From Sphingobacteriaceae bacterium (GTDB lineage: Bacteria > Bacteroidota > Bacteroidia > B-17B0 > Aurantibacillaceae): DNA of 64,000 nucleotides. The stretch is taken from the NCBI GenBank assembly GCA_002319075.1, contig NVQB01000001.1, forward strand, positions 1,674,001 to 1,738,000, in the 5' to 3' direction. Positions within the stretch are counted from its first letter, which is position 1. Every line of letters starts with the position of its first letter. Shown piece by piece: positions 35,841-45,586 of this stretch. Under the pieces are notes generated by a model. That model saw nothing but the letters and a program-made list of their open reading frames with translations. It did no database searches and had not been told where the DNA came from. Position numbers and translations under genes: made by a program.

Positions 35841-38800
35841 TTAAAATGGGCCTGGAATTACGCTTCCTTGATAATAGAAAGTAGTTCTCCCATATGCTCC
35901 AGGATTAGAATAAAGTTGGTATAACTCCCAACTTGTCGCCCTACTGTATTTAAGACCCATCGCTCCTTCTGTTACTGCTTGCCAAGCATTTATCATACCC
36001 CCGCTTGGGCCTGTCATGTTAAAGTGGATCAAATTCTCACTTTGATTAATCGTCTGCATAAATTGCGATTCAAAATCCTGAGCACCCCAGGTTTTCCATG
36101 TAGTTCCATTAACACTACTTGCAAAATCGTCTAGATGTTCTGACACCCCTAAAGCAATGTTTTTGTCAACTTGTTGGTAGGCCATTGCAGTTGCTCGATA
36201 CGGAGCTACCATTCCTAGAGTGAAGGCATCAAAAAGTCCATAGCCAAAATACGCAGCTGCTCCAATATAATCGCCTTGATCTAACAATGCTCCCGATTGT
36301 AGTGCCGGTCCCAGAACTGGAAGTGGAGAGCTGTAATATCCCCCATAGTCGAGACTAGTTGGCAGAGGAGCTGCTGAATATACCCTTTGATATTCCTGAT
36401 TAGCCGACCCATAATTATAGTTGATATTGTAAGAATTGCCTCCGATATCCATAGAACTATAATTTGAAAAACCCGCTGGAGCAGGATCATACCTGCTATA
36501 GCCATAGTACGCCATCTCCCCTTGATATTGATTGGTAGCGTATACCGCAGTACCAACATTACTATACCAGGTATCAAGAGCATCTGCTGTTCCCGGCACT
36601 TCCTCGTAGTGTCCGGTAGGATCGCTGTATTTTAAAGGATTATTCTGGCAATATGCATAGATATTGAAAGTTTGGATGTTACTTTCATCTGTCACAATAT
36701 TGTCTGCTTGTAAAAATCTTCCTAAAACAGGATCATAGATCCTTGCGTTCATATTGATCATAGAGAAATCCTCCAAGTGCTCATGAAGTGTAAATCCACG
36801 AATCATCTTTGTTGCAGCAGGAACATTCGTATAACTCCAATCAGATGGATTACGTCTGCGTCCCCAGGCATCGAAGGCGTATTCTTCTACAAGTGTTGGG
36901 CTACTCGTACTATTACTCATAAGAAGAACCGGGCTTCCCAGGTGATCGCTTACAACATAGTTTAATTGTGTGGTTCCATTGTTATTGAAGTACACGGCAC
37001 ATAAACCTGTGGGAGCCTGAATGTAGGTCCATTCTTTATATGTATTCGTAGTTTCCTCTCTGTCATAGCCTTCACTGTAGTACCTCGTGTATTGATTAGT
37101 ACCTCCAAGAGCGTATTGCATTTTAATACGATTGTCACTATTTCCGTAAGTAAAATCCATTTGCTTATTGGTACTCATTTCACTGAGTTGGCTAACTTTT
37201 TCAAGATCGTTGTAAAGCATATTCAATGTATTAACGCTGATGTTACTGCTTGCGTTAGTTATTTGAGTAAGCGTAAATGGTTTTGAAGGATTGCTATAAG
37301 CATAAGTTCCTGCGTCAGATTTCTGCGTGATATTTCCAAGAATATCTATAGACACAGCCTGACCATTGTAAACTCCATTAGTTACTACATCTTCTTGCTG
37401 CCAGGACGACAACCTATTCATTATGTCGTAATTAAAAACATCCTTTAAAGTAACATTCGTAAGGTAATTATCAAACCTTCTTGAAAGAAGATTTCCTTTG
37501 ATCAAATCATAGTCATAAGTTTGCTTATGTTTACTTCCATTCCCATGATTTATTTCTACAAGATAATTTAGATCATTATAAATATTTTTCGTCGAAATAT
37601 TATTTCCATAAGTATATTCCTTAATCCTCCCCAAAGCATCTTTAGTCGTTAGTTGCCAAAGAGTTTGATTGTTAACATCAGTTATGGTAGTCAGATGTCC
37701 TAAAGAATTATATACATTTTTTGTAACTAATGAATTAGGATAAGTATGCTGAACCTCGCGACCATAAGAATCGTATGCATAATTGCTTTTCAAAATTTTA
37801 TTTCCACTAGTTATCGTTTCTTTTGTTTCGGTGATTTGATTATAATTATCGTACAAATACTCAGTAGTACTTACAGGACCAGTTATCTTCTTTAGCTGTT
37901 CCATACCGTTCCCACTGGTAAAATACTCATACGTGCTGGTTCCACTTCCACTTCCTGTTCTTGTATCCACCCTCCCGAGAACATCGTAGATATAAGTAAA
38001 TGTACCGGCTTGTTCATTGCTCTGCAATAGTTCTCCTAATGTACTATACTGATAAGTACTCGTTCCACGACTTGGATCTGTTACCTGAATTTTTTGGCCA
38101 AGGTCATTGTAAGTATTTGTATAAACAATATTCTGCGAAGGATTAGAGGGCGTGGTTAAAGTAGTGTTTTTTATTTGCCCATTACTAAAATAAGAATAGG
38201 TAGCTTTTTGTATCCGGCCGGGATAAGTATTTGTAACCAGTGTTAATTGTCCCGCTGAATTAAGAGAGTTGCGTGTTATAAGACCTGTTGATGAAGTCTT
38301 CTCGACAAAACAGCTATTGTAGGTGCTATTACTTGGTGTATTATAATTAGTTTGCGTAAAAATACCTGTATTTGTAGAGGCTGATCCGTTTACAGAATAT
38401 GTGGTATTTCCGGTAGGACGATAATAAACATACTCATAATCGTAAACAGTTTTGAGATATTTGGTTTGCGAGGGATAATGAACTTCCGTCGTTTCAAGAA
38501 GAGTGCCCACAGGAAAGGTAGTTGTCATATCGTAGCCATTATCACTAACTACAATGCTACCAGCATAGTCTTGTGATTCACTTCGTAATTTTAAATTATT
38601 CCCTGTATAATATTCTTTTACATAAGGTTGCTGATCTGTCTCTGTTTTCAAAGAGTAAGCACCAATGATTTGTGAGTCGTAAGGATAGTTTGTAGGGCTT
38701 TCCCACGCATAAGTGATTTTACTTTGAGTGTTATTCGCAAAAAGAGTTTTTATCAGGCTTCCATAACCATTGTATTGATAATTAGTAATAAGGCCGGTTA

Positions 38801-41800
38801 TATCTTTACTTTGAATCATTTTCCCAAAGAGTGGTTCGTAAGTGGATTCACTAAAATCTCCTAGAGCATTAATGTTTTTAATAACAAATCTTCCTGTTGC
38901 ATCGTAAAGCGTTTCCGAAATCCTGCTAGTAATATCGGGAGCCGAGATAGTCACTTTAGTTGCTTGCCCAAAATTGTTAAAATTGGTGTAGGCAGTTGTG
39001 AGAATGTGACTACTTAAAGTTGAAATATTCTGATCATTTATAGTTGAAGTAAGCCGTCCTTGTGTATCATAAGTAAAAACTACTTCTCTTTCATAATTGG
39101 ATTCTCCCGCTTGATTATTGATATTATATTGTCGAACCGGTTTATAAACTCCATTGTAAATTGCATAGGTAAAATTTTTTGTGCTAGTTAAGATTGGTGA
39201 ATTTAAATTCCAACCTGCTTTTGAAGTTTGAACCTGTATATTTCCATGTGATAACATATCATACGTATACTCTTCGGATTTGCGTGTCGAGCCTAAAAAG
39301 TCTGTTGATTCTGTTTTTAAAAGTTGTGAAAAATAACCTGAAGTGTTTCTGGGCACGTAATTTACTTCACTTTGAGAAGAGGACATTATTTTTGTAGCAT
39401 CTGGAAAATATGTATTTGAATTACTTAATCCGCTTACCACAGCATTGGTAAACTTTGACGTTTGCATTTTATATCCTGTCAGTAAAAAATAGGAAGGATC
39501 GACAGATGCGGTATTTACAGAACCTATCATTGTGGTAAGATCAATAGAACTTACTTCTCCAAAGCCCAAAAATCCACGACCAAATTGATGATAAGTAGGA
39601 TCCTTATAAAGATAACGAATATTACTTTGAAATTGTCCTGAATAGCCGGAGTTCTTAAAAACATAACTTACGCAATACATATTCGGAAGAAGGATTCCAA
39701 TTCCTCCAGAATAGCCCACACTAGTTAAAGGCCTTAGTATTTCATCTTTTATACCATTAGAAACACTAAAACGACTTGCAAGGTTCGCATACCTTATCTT
39801 AATGTTATTCCTAAAAGGGGTGTATATATTGGTTACGGAAAGCCGAGGTTCTCCATTAACTGTATTAGTTACCATAAAATTTGAGTTACTATCAAAATTT
39901 ACATAATCGTAAATTCCATCTCCATTAAAATCGGCACTATGTATTTCAGTACCCATTAGAACTGAACCTTTGCCGAATCGCAGATGTATACGTTGGTCAT
40001 CTGAAACGTCACGCGAAAACTGAAAGTGTGAAACACGATTTGCTTCTCCAATTTTCCAATTTCCTATATAACTTCCGCCTTTAATTATTAAGTCTCCGTA
40101 AGACAAATAAGAATAATATATTGTTGTATTGTTTACAGCATCTCTTTCATTAATAACAATATCTTGTTTACCGTCCGAATTTACATCTACGCAAGATATG
40201 TCAAAAAGATTGCTTCCGCCTAATGGTGTAAAGACTTGGACTAGTTCCGGTAACGAAAAATTATTTCCAGTATTTTTCATCATATACATACTTGAGTTAT
40301 ATTCATCTATGTAAACCAAGTCGTCAAGGCCATCGCCATTAAGATCACCAAAAGCAATATGATTACATAGATACTTATTGAAATTTGCATTATCAGTAAA
40401 TGCTATTGTATTGTGTCCGGTTATGCTGGTGTAAAATGAAGTGCCTGTAAATTTATGTACATTAATATCTAAGTAAGTATTGTTGTCCACAACATCAATG
40501 TAGTCTGTAGCTAAATCCCCATCAAAATTAAATGGACGCATAAATGAGTAATGCGCCGCATTAAATGACTTTGTATAAGTATTACCACCAGTGGTTATAG
40601 AAATCCTTTCATTATCTATTATAACGTTGTCTGTAAGTCCATCACCTGTATAATCCCCAGCACTGAAATATAATTGTGGCGGCGAATTGTCTATATCAAA
40701 AGCTGTACTGGCTTCAGTAGTGGTTCCCAAATTAACTACCTGAATGTTGTTGTTTACATCCAAATATGTTTTCCAGAGAGTGTAATTATCAGACCAGTTA
40801 AAGCCTCCCGATGTTGTGGTAAGATCGGCCGTAATTGTGAATAACTCCTGTTTCCCATCTCTATTTTCGTCGCTTACGCTAGAAAAAATAACCGATTCGG
40901 TGTTCGAAATTTGATTTGCGTTGTCATAAATATTAGCAAAATTAATGGTTGTATTATTGCTGCCATAATTACTCAAAAATGTATTTTGATAAACGCGGTG
41001 TCGCCCAACCCCCGTTGATTCAGTATTCCAACATGCAAAATCCGAAAAACCATCACCATTAAAATCCACTGCGATTGTTCTCAAATTAACGTAGTCGCTT
41101 GCCGAAAAGTTTGCATCGACATTTTGCTGAGCTGTTTTTGTACCATCAAAATCATTCGGATTATTCCAACAAAATTTTGTGGGATTGAGTTCATTTCCGT
41201 TTGCATCAAGTTCTTTTACCGTCGAAAGGTAAGTACTACCATTCCACTCATAATCCAGAATATATTTCTTAAACATCGTGGTCCCAGCCCAGCAACAAAT
41301 TTCCTTCATGAGTTGCGTCTGGTTAAATTCTTTGCCCAGAATGTAAGTCTTATTGTGTTCTGCCAAAGGAATGTACATAAAAGTAATCTTATTGTATGGG
41401 CTCAATGCTGCAGCTACATTTCCCGTATATTCAATTTTATCGATAACTACCTCTCCACTTAGCACTTTATAAGAGTAAGTCATATAGTTCCCAAACTCAT
41501 CTTTAAATTCATTCAGATACCAAGTCAAAGTAGTGTTATCACCCACTCCTTTTAAACTTGAATTATTAGCATTTCCGTATTTTAAAATATTTCCATTTTT
41601 ATCTTGTACTTCAAATCTTTCCGGTCCATTACCAGAAGTTCCAAAAGATGTAATGGTTGCGAAGTTCTCGGATTCAGTGTAGTAAGTTGTATTCGCCTGG
41701 CCATAAGAACCACTTAAAGCAAAAAGTCTGTTTCCATCTAAAGCATATACGTCGCTGGTAGCTAATTGTGGACTGCTAAAGTTACCATCATGCATAGGAA

Positions 41801-42323
41801 TTTTACCCGTTCGACTGATAGCCGACAAACCCGTAAAGCTCCATCCCACACCTAACAAACCTAAGCCACCTTGACTATTGTAGCTGAGACCTAACCTTGG
41901 CTCTACTCCTCTGGTGCCGGGTGATACAGTTATGCTGATATTATACGATGCTGCTCCATTCTGCGTTACTTGAAAACCTCCAGCTGTTTCCCCAACAGGT
42001 TTGCTTAAATCAACTGAGGGAACACTTCCACAATCAATTAGGGTAGGATTCGATCCTGATCCTAGATAACCAGAACTAACAAATTGAGGGTTATTTCCAA
42101 GGCTAAGATTGAGTAGATTTGTTGCAGATGGCATTCCTGTAACGTATCCGTATTTAAATCCATCTTGCAGTTTTATACTTGTGACTGCTCTTGTGTATGT
42201 GTTGGTGGAAATGTAGGGAGGATTTGGTGTTGGGTTTGGAATTACAATAGTATTTGGAGGTGTTTGAGAGTAAATCCAAAAGCTAGAGAACAAAAACAAT
42301 TTGAGTAAAATATTTCTTTTCAT
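35841..42323 (-). CDS. Giant SpvB/FG-GAP/RHS-repeat protein, predicted polymorphic toxin
   Basis: A 2160-residue secreted protein. The signal peptide (MKRNILLKLFLFSSFWIYSQ) is followed by an SpvB-like domain (GAASYNISITVSPGTRGVEP, GLGLLGVGWSFTGLSAISRT), FG-GAP/VCBS-type calcium motifs between about residues 410 and 805 (DFNGDGFSD, DYTGDGLTD, DLNGDGLDD, DVNSDGKQD, DFNGDGIYD), a TcdB-middle-like segment (YKDPTYHQFGRGFLGFGEV), many YD/RHS repeats (about 1080-1850), and an RHS core ending NIYAYCQNNPLKYSDPTGH near residue 1905. The last ~255 residues are unrelated to the shell, as expected for a swapped effector, and include SEHLDDFASS and TSWELYQLYSNP. It is the third gene of a four-gene operon. 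No toxin class is recognised. Confidence 0.92.
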   Translation of the reverse strand: MKRNILLKLFLFSSFWIYSQTPPNTIVIPNPTPNPPYISTNTYTRAVTSIKLQDGFKYGYVTGMPSATNLLNLSLGNNPQFVSSGYLGSGSNPTLIDCGSVPSVDLSKPVGETAGGFQVTQNGAASYNISITVSPGTRGVEPRLGLSYNSQGGLGLLGVGWSFTGLSAISRTGKIPMHDGNFSSPQLATSDVYALDGNRLFALSGSYGQANTTYYTESENFATITSFGTSGNGPERFEVQDKNGNILKYGNANNSSLKGVGDNTTLTWYLNEFKDEFGNYMTYSYKVLSGEVVIDKIEYTGNVAAALSPYNKITFMYIPLAEHNKTYILGKEFNQTQLMKEICCWAGTTMFKKYILDYEWNGSTYLSTVKELDANGNELNPTKFCWNNPNDFDGTKTAQQNVDANFSASDYVNLRTIAVDFNGDGFSDFACWNTESTGVGRHRVYQNTFLSNYGSNNTTINFANIYDNANQISNTESVIFSSVSDENRDGKQELFTITADLTTTSGGFNWSDNYTLWKTYLDVNNNIQVVNLGTTTEASTAFDIDNSPPQLYFSAGDYTGDGLTDNVIIDNERISITTGGNTYTKSFNAAHYSFMRPFNFDGDLATDYIDVVDNNTYLDINVHKFTGTSFYTSITGHNTIAFTDNANFNKYLCNHIAFGDLNGDGLDDLVYIDEYNSSMYMMKNTGNNFSLPELVQVFTPLGGSNLFDISCVDVNSDGKQDIVINERDAVNNTTIYYSYLSYGDLIIKGGSYIGNWKIGEANRVSHFQFSRDVSDDQRIHLRFGKGSVLMGTEIHSADFNGDGIYDYVNFDSNSNFMVTNTVNGEPRLSVTNIYTPFRNNIKIRYANLASRFSVSNGIKDEILRPLTSVGYSGGIGILLPNMYCVSYVFKNSGYSGQFQSNIRYLYKDPTYHQFGRGFLGFGEVSSIDLTTMIGSVNTASVDPSYFLLTGYKMQTSKFTNAVVSGLSNSNTYFPDATKIMSSSQSEVNYVPRNTSGYFSQLLKTESTDFLGSTRKSEEYTYDMLSHGNIQVQTSKAGWNLNSPILTSTKNFTYAIYNGVYKPVRQYNINNQAGESNYEREVVFTYDTQGRLTSTINDQNISTLSSHILTTAYTNFNNFGQATKVTISAPDITSRISETLYDATGRFVIKNINALGDFSESTYEPLFGKMIQSKDITGLITNYQYNGYGSLIKTLFANNTQSKITYAWESPTNYPYDSQIIGAYSLKTETDQQPYVKEYYTGNNLKLRSESQDYAGSIVVSDNGYDMTTTFPVGTLLETTEVHYPSQTKYLKTVYDYEYVYYRPTGNTTYSVNGSASTNTGIFTQTNYNTPSNSTYNSCFVEKTSSTGLITRNSLNSAGQLTLVTNTYPGRIQKATYSYFSNGQIKNTTLTTPSNPSQNIVYTNTYNDLGQKIQVTDPSRGTSTYQYSTLGELLQSNEQAGTFTYIYDVLGRVDTRTGSGSGTSTYEYFTSGNGMEQLKKITGPVSTTEYLYDNYNQITETKETITSGNKILKSNYAYDSYGREVQHTYPNSLVTKNVYNSLGHLTTITDVNNQTLWQLTTKDALGRIKEYTYGNNISTKNIYNDLNYLVEINHGNGSKHKQTYDYDLIKGNLLSRRFDNYLTNVTLKDVFNYDIMNRLSSWQQEDVVTNGVYNGQAVSIDILGNITQKSDAGTYAYSNPSKPFTLTQITNASSNISVNTLNMLYNDLEKVSQLSEMSTNKQMDFTYGNSDNRIKMQYALGGTNQYTRYYSEGYDREETTNTYKEWTYIQAPTGLCAVYFNNNGTTQLNYVVSDHLGSPVLLMSNSTSSPTLVEEYAFDAWGRRRNPSDWSYTNVPAATKMIRGFTLHEHLEDFSMINMNARIYDPVLGRFLQADNIVTDESNIQTFNIYAYCQNNPLKYSDPTGHYEEVPGTADALDTWYSNVGTAVYATNQYQGEMAYYGYSRYDPAPAGFSNYSSMDIGGNSYNINYNYGSANQEYQRVYSAAPLPTSLDYGGYYSSPLPVLGPALQSGALLDQGDYIGAAAYFGYGLFDAFTLGMVAPYRATAMAYQQVDKNIALGVSEHLDDFASSVNGTTWKTWGAQDFESQFMQTINQSENLIHFNMTGPSGGMINAWQAVTEGAMGLKYSRATSWELYQLYSNPGAYGRTTFYYQGSVIPGPF

Positions 42324-42335
42324 AATCTATGCAAC

Positions 42336-42767
42336 TTATTTAGCAACAATAATTTTATAGCTTTTTCTTTCCTTATCTGAAAACTTAATCTCCATTATAT
42401 AAATGCCATTAGCGAGATCACCTACACTTATATTTTTAGATTGACCTTCGTAATTGTCAGATTTGATAAATTGACCTGTAGCATTTATCAATTTTATTTC
42501 GCCGCTTTTCGAATTGGCCGGTATGGGCCCTTCAATAGTAACATGCGTACTTGCGGGATTCGGAAAAACTTTAATTTCATCTAAGAAGGTCGTGTCGGCT
42601 GTCTGTCCACTATAATTAAATTTCGCTCCTTGCCCGGGTACTACTAATAGCTTTCGCTCCGATAGGCCACCTCCAGCATTGTAAGAAAAGGATATTGTAT
42701 TTTGCGAATGCAAGTTATCCAACGCTAAGAGATATATTGTAAATAAAAAGGCAAGTTTTAGTTTCAT
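42336..42767 (-). CDS. Small secreted protein with T9SS sorting domain
   Basis: A 143-residue protein with a signal peptide (MKLKLAFLFTIYLLALDNLHSQ), a ~35-residue spacer (SFSYNAGGGLSERKLLVVPGQ), and a complete type A T9SS domain (VFPNPASTHVTIEG ... GDLANGIYIMEI ... YKIIVAK). It is little more than an export tail with no catalytic domain. It lies 12 bases upstream of the RHS gene and 27 bases downstream of the fibre-like gene. The RHS protein lacks a T9SS tail of its own, so this product might help display or anchor the complex; that is speculation. Confidence 0.8.
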   Translation of the reverse strand: MKLKLAFLFTIYLLALDNLHSQNTISFSYNAGGGLSERKLLVVPGQGAKFNYSGQTADTTFLDEIKVFPNPASTHVTIEGPIPANSKSGEIKLINATGQFIKSDNYEGQSKNISVGDLANGIYIMEIKFSDKERKSYKIIVAK

Positions 42768-42794
42768 TTTAAGAAGATTAAGTAATTGGTATAT

Positions 42795-44618
42795 CTATTT
42801 TTTAACTTCTAATGATTGGAGTCTTTTTTCCAAATCAATTATGTATAATGTTAGTTCTTCTATTTTCTCTTGTTGTTTTAAAAGCATTGTATTTACATTA
42901 ATGCCCTTCTCTTCATAGGTACTAGCTTTCTCAAAGCCCGGCAGGTGTTTATTTTCGTGAATATATCTTTCTACTTCACCAATAGATTTTAAATCGTAAT
43001 TTTTGTCGAATACATAATCCGGGAAGTTATTTACAGTTGTGATTTCTATTTCTCTTGCATAAGCAACACCATTTGTATTTACAACAAATATATCTTTTCC
43101 GAGTCCACTGTTTGCTGACATATCACGTATAGTAAACGCTCTATTCGCACTGCTGTAAGAATTAGGCATAGCCAATGGTGAGTAAACTTTAATTTCAGTG
43201 TATCCGGTATTATTTATGAAGAATGTTTCATTGTTTGAATTACTAGCATTAAAAATTGAAAACGCCTTTGTATTTGTTGTTTTTAATGAAGTGTATCCAT
43301 TCGCTGCGATGTTGAAAGTTTGAGGCGTGCCGGTTGTTGCTGAGTTAAAAATCGTAATAGCATCAGTGTTTGTCGTTTTTAATGAAGTGTAGCCATTCGC
43401 AGCAACGTTAAATGTTTGTGGAGTTCCTGTCGTTGCCGCGTTAAAAACAGTAATTGCGTCAGCGTTATTTGTGCTGATTGTTGTTTTACCATCACCTCTA
43501 ACACAAAATCTTTCTGGTCCATCTACTGTATTAGACGTTCCATTATGCACAACAAAAGCTTTGCTTGAACCCACTTGTTCAACAACCTTAATTCCAGCTT
43601 CAGAGCCTGCATGAAAAATCCTGAGTCCTGCATTAGCAGTAGCTGCTGGAGCATTGATAAATAAAGCAGCAAAACCCTGTTGAAAACTTGTAAGCGCTGT
43701 CCCTCCTCCTATTTGCACGTTTTGTGTCACATTTAAGCGTCCCGCTATAGACATAACTTTGTCAGTTCCAACAGCAAATGAAGCACCGTTGCCAAAAGCA
43801 TAAATGTTCCTACCGCATTCTTTGTTAATATAAAGATCACCTTGTGCAGGGGTCAGAGAATTAGTGCCTTGGGTTTCGATAAAAGCGTTGTTTCCGTTGT
43901 GCCCAATGTTTATGTTTCCGAGCAGGGTGGTAGTATTATTTGCCGTATTTTCTTTTTTAACACTAATCATGTCACTAAAGAGATTTATGGTTGTTGGATT
44001 ATACTGAGCTGGATTTCCATCTGCGCAATGGTCTACAATAGGCGGATTGTCTGTCGGGTGTTCATTACCGTTGCCAAAAGGATTATACACTGAACCTGGA
44101 TTGGGGTTCTTCGGATGCGCGGTACCACCACCACCAAATGAAAATACTGCAGGTTGCCCAGCTGTACCGGGAGTATATAAGATAATTCCGTAATTAGTAG
44201 TTGGCCCAACATAGAAAGCACCACCAACCCGCATTGCATTCGCAACCTGTGCTCCTCCGTTTACATCAAGCTCTGTAGCCGGAGTAGATATGCCAACTCC
44301 AAATTTCGACCCCGTATTTAGGTAAGTAGTAGTGCCATCTGACGAAAAAGGATACACTCCTTCATATGCTTTTAATTGTCCACTTGCATCTACCTGTAAA
44401 AATCTATCGGCGGATCCTGCAAGATCGTTAAACTGAATCTTACCCGTAGTACTGATAGTCATACGCATGGTATTACTAGTGAAAAAATTTATAGGTTTTG
44501 CATTTGTAGTCCCGAAGTAAGGATTGCCAGCAATGTTGTTCAAACCGATGTTCCAGGTTTGCGAATTGGAGATTTGCGCCATAACAAGGCAGCCGAAAAC
44601 AATAAGAATTTTCTTCAT
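42795..44618 (-). CDS. Secreted tail-fibre-like protein with C-terminal coiled coil
   Basis: A 607-residue protein beginning with a signal peptide (MKKILIVFGCLVMAQISNSQ). The N-terminal part resembles phage-fibre-type proteins (KFGVGISTPATELDVNGGAQV, MRVGGAFYVG). The middle holds three tandem 32-residue units, the first two nearly identical (DAITVFNAATTGTPQTFN...NGYTSLKTTNT). The C-terminus (DYVFDKNYDLKSIGEVERYI, HENKHLPGF, GINVNTMLLKQQEKIEEL) ends in a coiled coil. This C-terminal layout is frequent in Bacteroidota next to RHS genes. It lacks the S74 peptidase catalytic residues and a T9SS tail. It is first in the operon and likely forms trimeric fibres. Confidence 0.82.
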   Translation of the reverse strand: MKKILIVFGCLVMAQISNSQTWNIGLNNIAGNPYFGTTNAKPINFFTSNTMRMTISTTGKIQFNDLAGSADRFLQVDASGQLKAYEGVYPFSSDGTTTYLNTGSKFGVGISTPATELDVNGGAQVANAMRVGGAFYVGPTTNYGIILYTPGTAGQPAVFSFGGGGTAHPKNPNPGSVYNPFGNGNEHPTDNPPIVDHCADGNPAQYNPTTINLFSDMISVKKENTANNTTTLLGNINIGHNGNNAFIETQGTNSLTPAQGDLYINKECGRNIYAFGNGASFAVGTDKVMSIAGRLNVTQNVQIGGGTALTSFQQGFAALFINAPAATANAGLRIFHAGSEAGIKVVEQVGSSKAFVVHNGTSNTVDGPERFCVRGDGKTTISTNNADAITVFNAATTGTPQTFNVAANGYTSLKTTNTDAITIFNSATTGTPQTFNIAANGYTSLKTTNTKAFSIFNASNSNNETFFINNTGYTEIKVYSPLAMPNSYSSANRAFTIRDMSANSGLGKDIFVVNTNGVAYAREIEITTVNNFPDYVFDKNYDLKSIGEVERYIHENKHLPGFEKASTYEEKGINVNTMLLKQQEKIEELTLYIIDLEKRLQSLEVKK

Positions 44619-44692
44619 TTTTATAATTTTTTCAAAGTTTGTTCCGGGGAGTAGTGTGTGAGATCCGGACTAGGCTTTGGGTATAGTGAGCG

Positions 44693-44700
44693 CAAAAATA
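44693..44700 (-). promoter_or_regulatory. Putative -7 promoter box of the RHS operon
   Basis: On the minus strand the box reads TATTTTTG, an exact TAnnTTTG match, 75 bases before the first gene of the four-gene operon. The -33 region is not obvious. Confidence 0.5.
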
Positions 44701-44850
44701 ATATTTTAAAAATATTCTCAGGTTAAAAAATAGTTGAGATTTTTTATCACTGACTTAACTTCAAACTAAAAAAATTGGTCGTAGCCTTTATTCCTGTAGA
44801 GAAGATGCGGAATGTCTTAAAATAAAACAAGTTTTCATACAAATCATAAA

Positions 44851-44960
44851 TTCGACGAATATTCAGTTTGTTTAGACAAATAATTAATTTTAATCGGCAG
44901 AAAAGTTTTCAAAAAAATTTTTATAGTCTACGAATTTTTACAATTTTCTTATTCGTCGAA
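44851..44960. repeat. Inverted repeat in the 394-base gap before the DUF1569 gene
   Basis: TTCGACGAATA (44851-44861) and TATTCGTCGAA (44950-44960) are exact reverse complements, 88 bases apart. The surrounding 44619-45012 gap is AT-rich and otherwise holds the RHS-operon promoter box and the leader of the DUF1569 gene. I see no other gene in it. Confidence 0.5.
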
Positions 44961-45000
44961 AAACCTTGTATTTCAACAGATTGTTATTTACTTTAGAATA

Positions 45001-45008
45001 AAGGAGGT
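45001..45008 (+). promoter_or_regulatory. Strong Shine-Dalgarno sequence
   Basis: AAGGAGGT lies five bases before the ATG at 45013. Such a full anti-SD complement is rare in Bacteroidota, whose genes here mostly have AT-rich leaders. It fixes the start of the DUF1569 gene. Confidence 0.8.
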
Positions 45009-45012
45009 AAAA

Positions 45013-45465
45013 ATGGAAAGCATATTTCACAGAGAAACCGTTCAAAAGTATATCGATCGTATTCATTCGCTGACTCCACAAACACAAGCGCAGTGGGGTA
45101 AAATGAATGTGGCGCAAATGCTGTCGCACTGCCAGGCGCCTATTAAAATTGCGTCGGGAGAACTCGTTCCTAAAATACATCCTGTGATCAAATTTCTTTT
45201 TGCTAAAAATGCAAAGAAACAATTGTTGAACGATCCTGAATTCAAAAGAAACCTTCCCACATTTCGTGAAGCAAAAGTGGTAGACCAGCGTGTGTTTGAA
45301 GTGGAAAGAACCCGGCTCGTAAATATGATCACAGAGTTTCAGCAAAAAGGTCCGGCAGGACTAACTAAAGCTCCGCATCCTTTTTTTGGCGAGTTGCAGG
45401 TAAGCGATTGGGATTTCATGCAGGTAAAACACCTCGATCATCATTTGCGACAATTTGGAGTTTAG
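45013..45465 (+). CDS. DUF1569 family protein (DinB-like fold)
   Basis: A 150-residue cytosolic protein with the DUF1569 hallmarks: WGKMNVAQMLSHCQAPIKIA (residues ~28-47), KAPHPFFGELQVSDWDFMQ, and the C-terminal KHLDHHLRQFGV. Histidines in the MLSHC and HLDHHL segments are in the right places for metal ligands of the DinB/YfiT-like superfamily. The biochemical role is not established. It is a single gene with a strong SD and no operon partner; the repeat block starting at 45587 separates it from the enoyl-CoA hydratase gene. Confidence 0.85.
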   Translation: MESIFHRETVQKYIDRIHSLTPQTQAQWGKMNVAQMLSHCQAPIKIASGELVPKIHPVIKFLFAKNAKKQLLNDPEFKRNLPTFREAKVVDQRVFEVERTRLVNMITEFQQKGPAGLTKAPHPFFGELQVSDWDFMQVKHLDHHLRQFGV

Positions 45466-45586
45466 CGTCCATTCAACCTCCATATTTATTTGCCTAAAGC
45501 TGATTTAACTTAGACCTTTAGTTTGTAAATTAGCAGGCTAAAGAATTAAAAAAACCAAGTACTTTGTCACATCGGGCCTAGTCGAA

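Noticed and set aside
42795..44618. Phage tail fibre or prophage remnant
   Set aside because: Fibre-like words are present, but there is a Sec signal peptide, a Bacteroidota-type coiled-coil end and no phage structural gene nearby.
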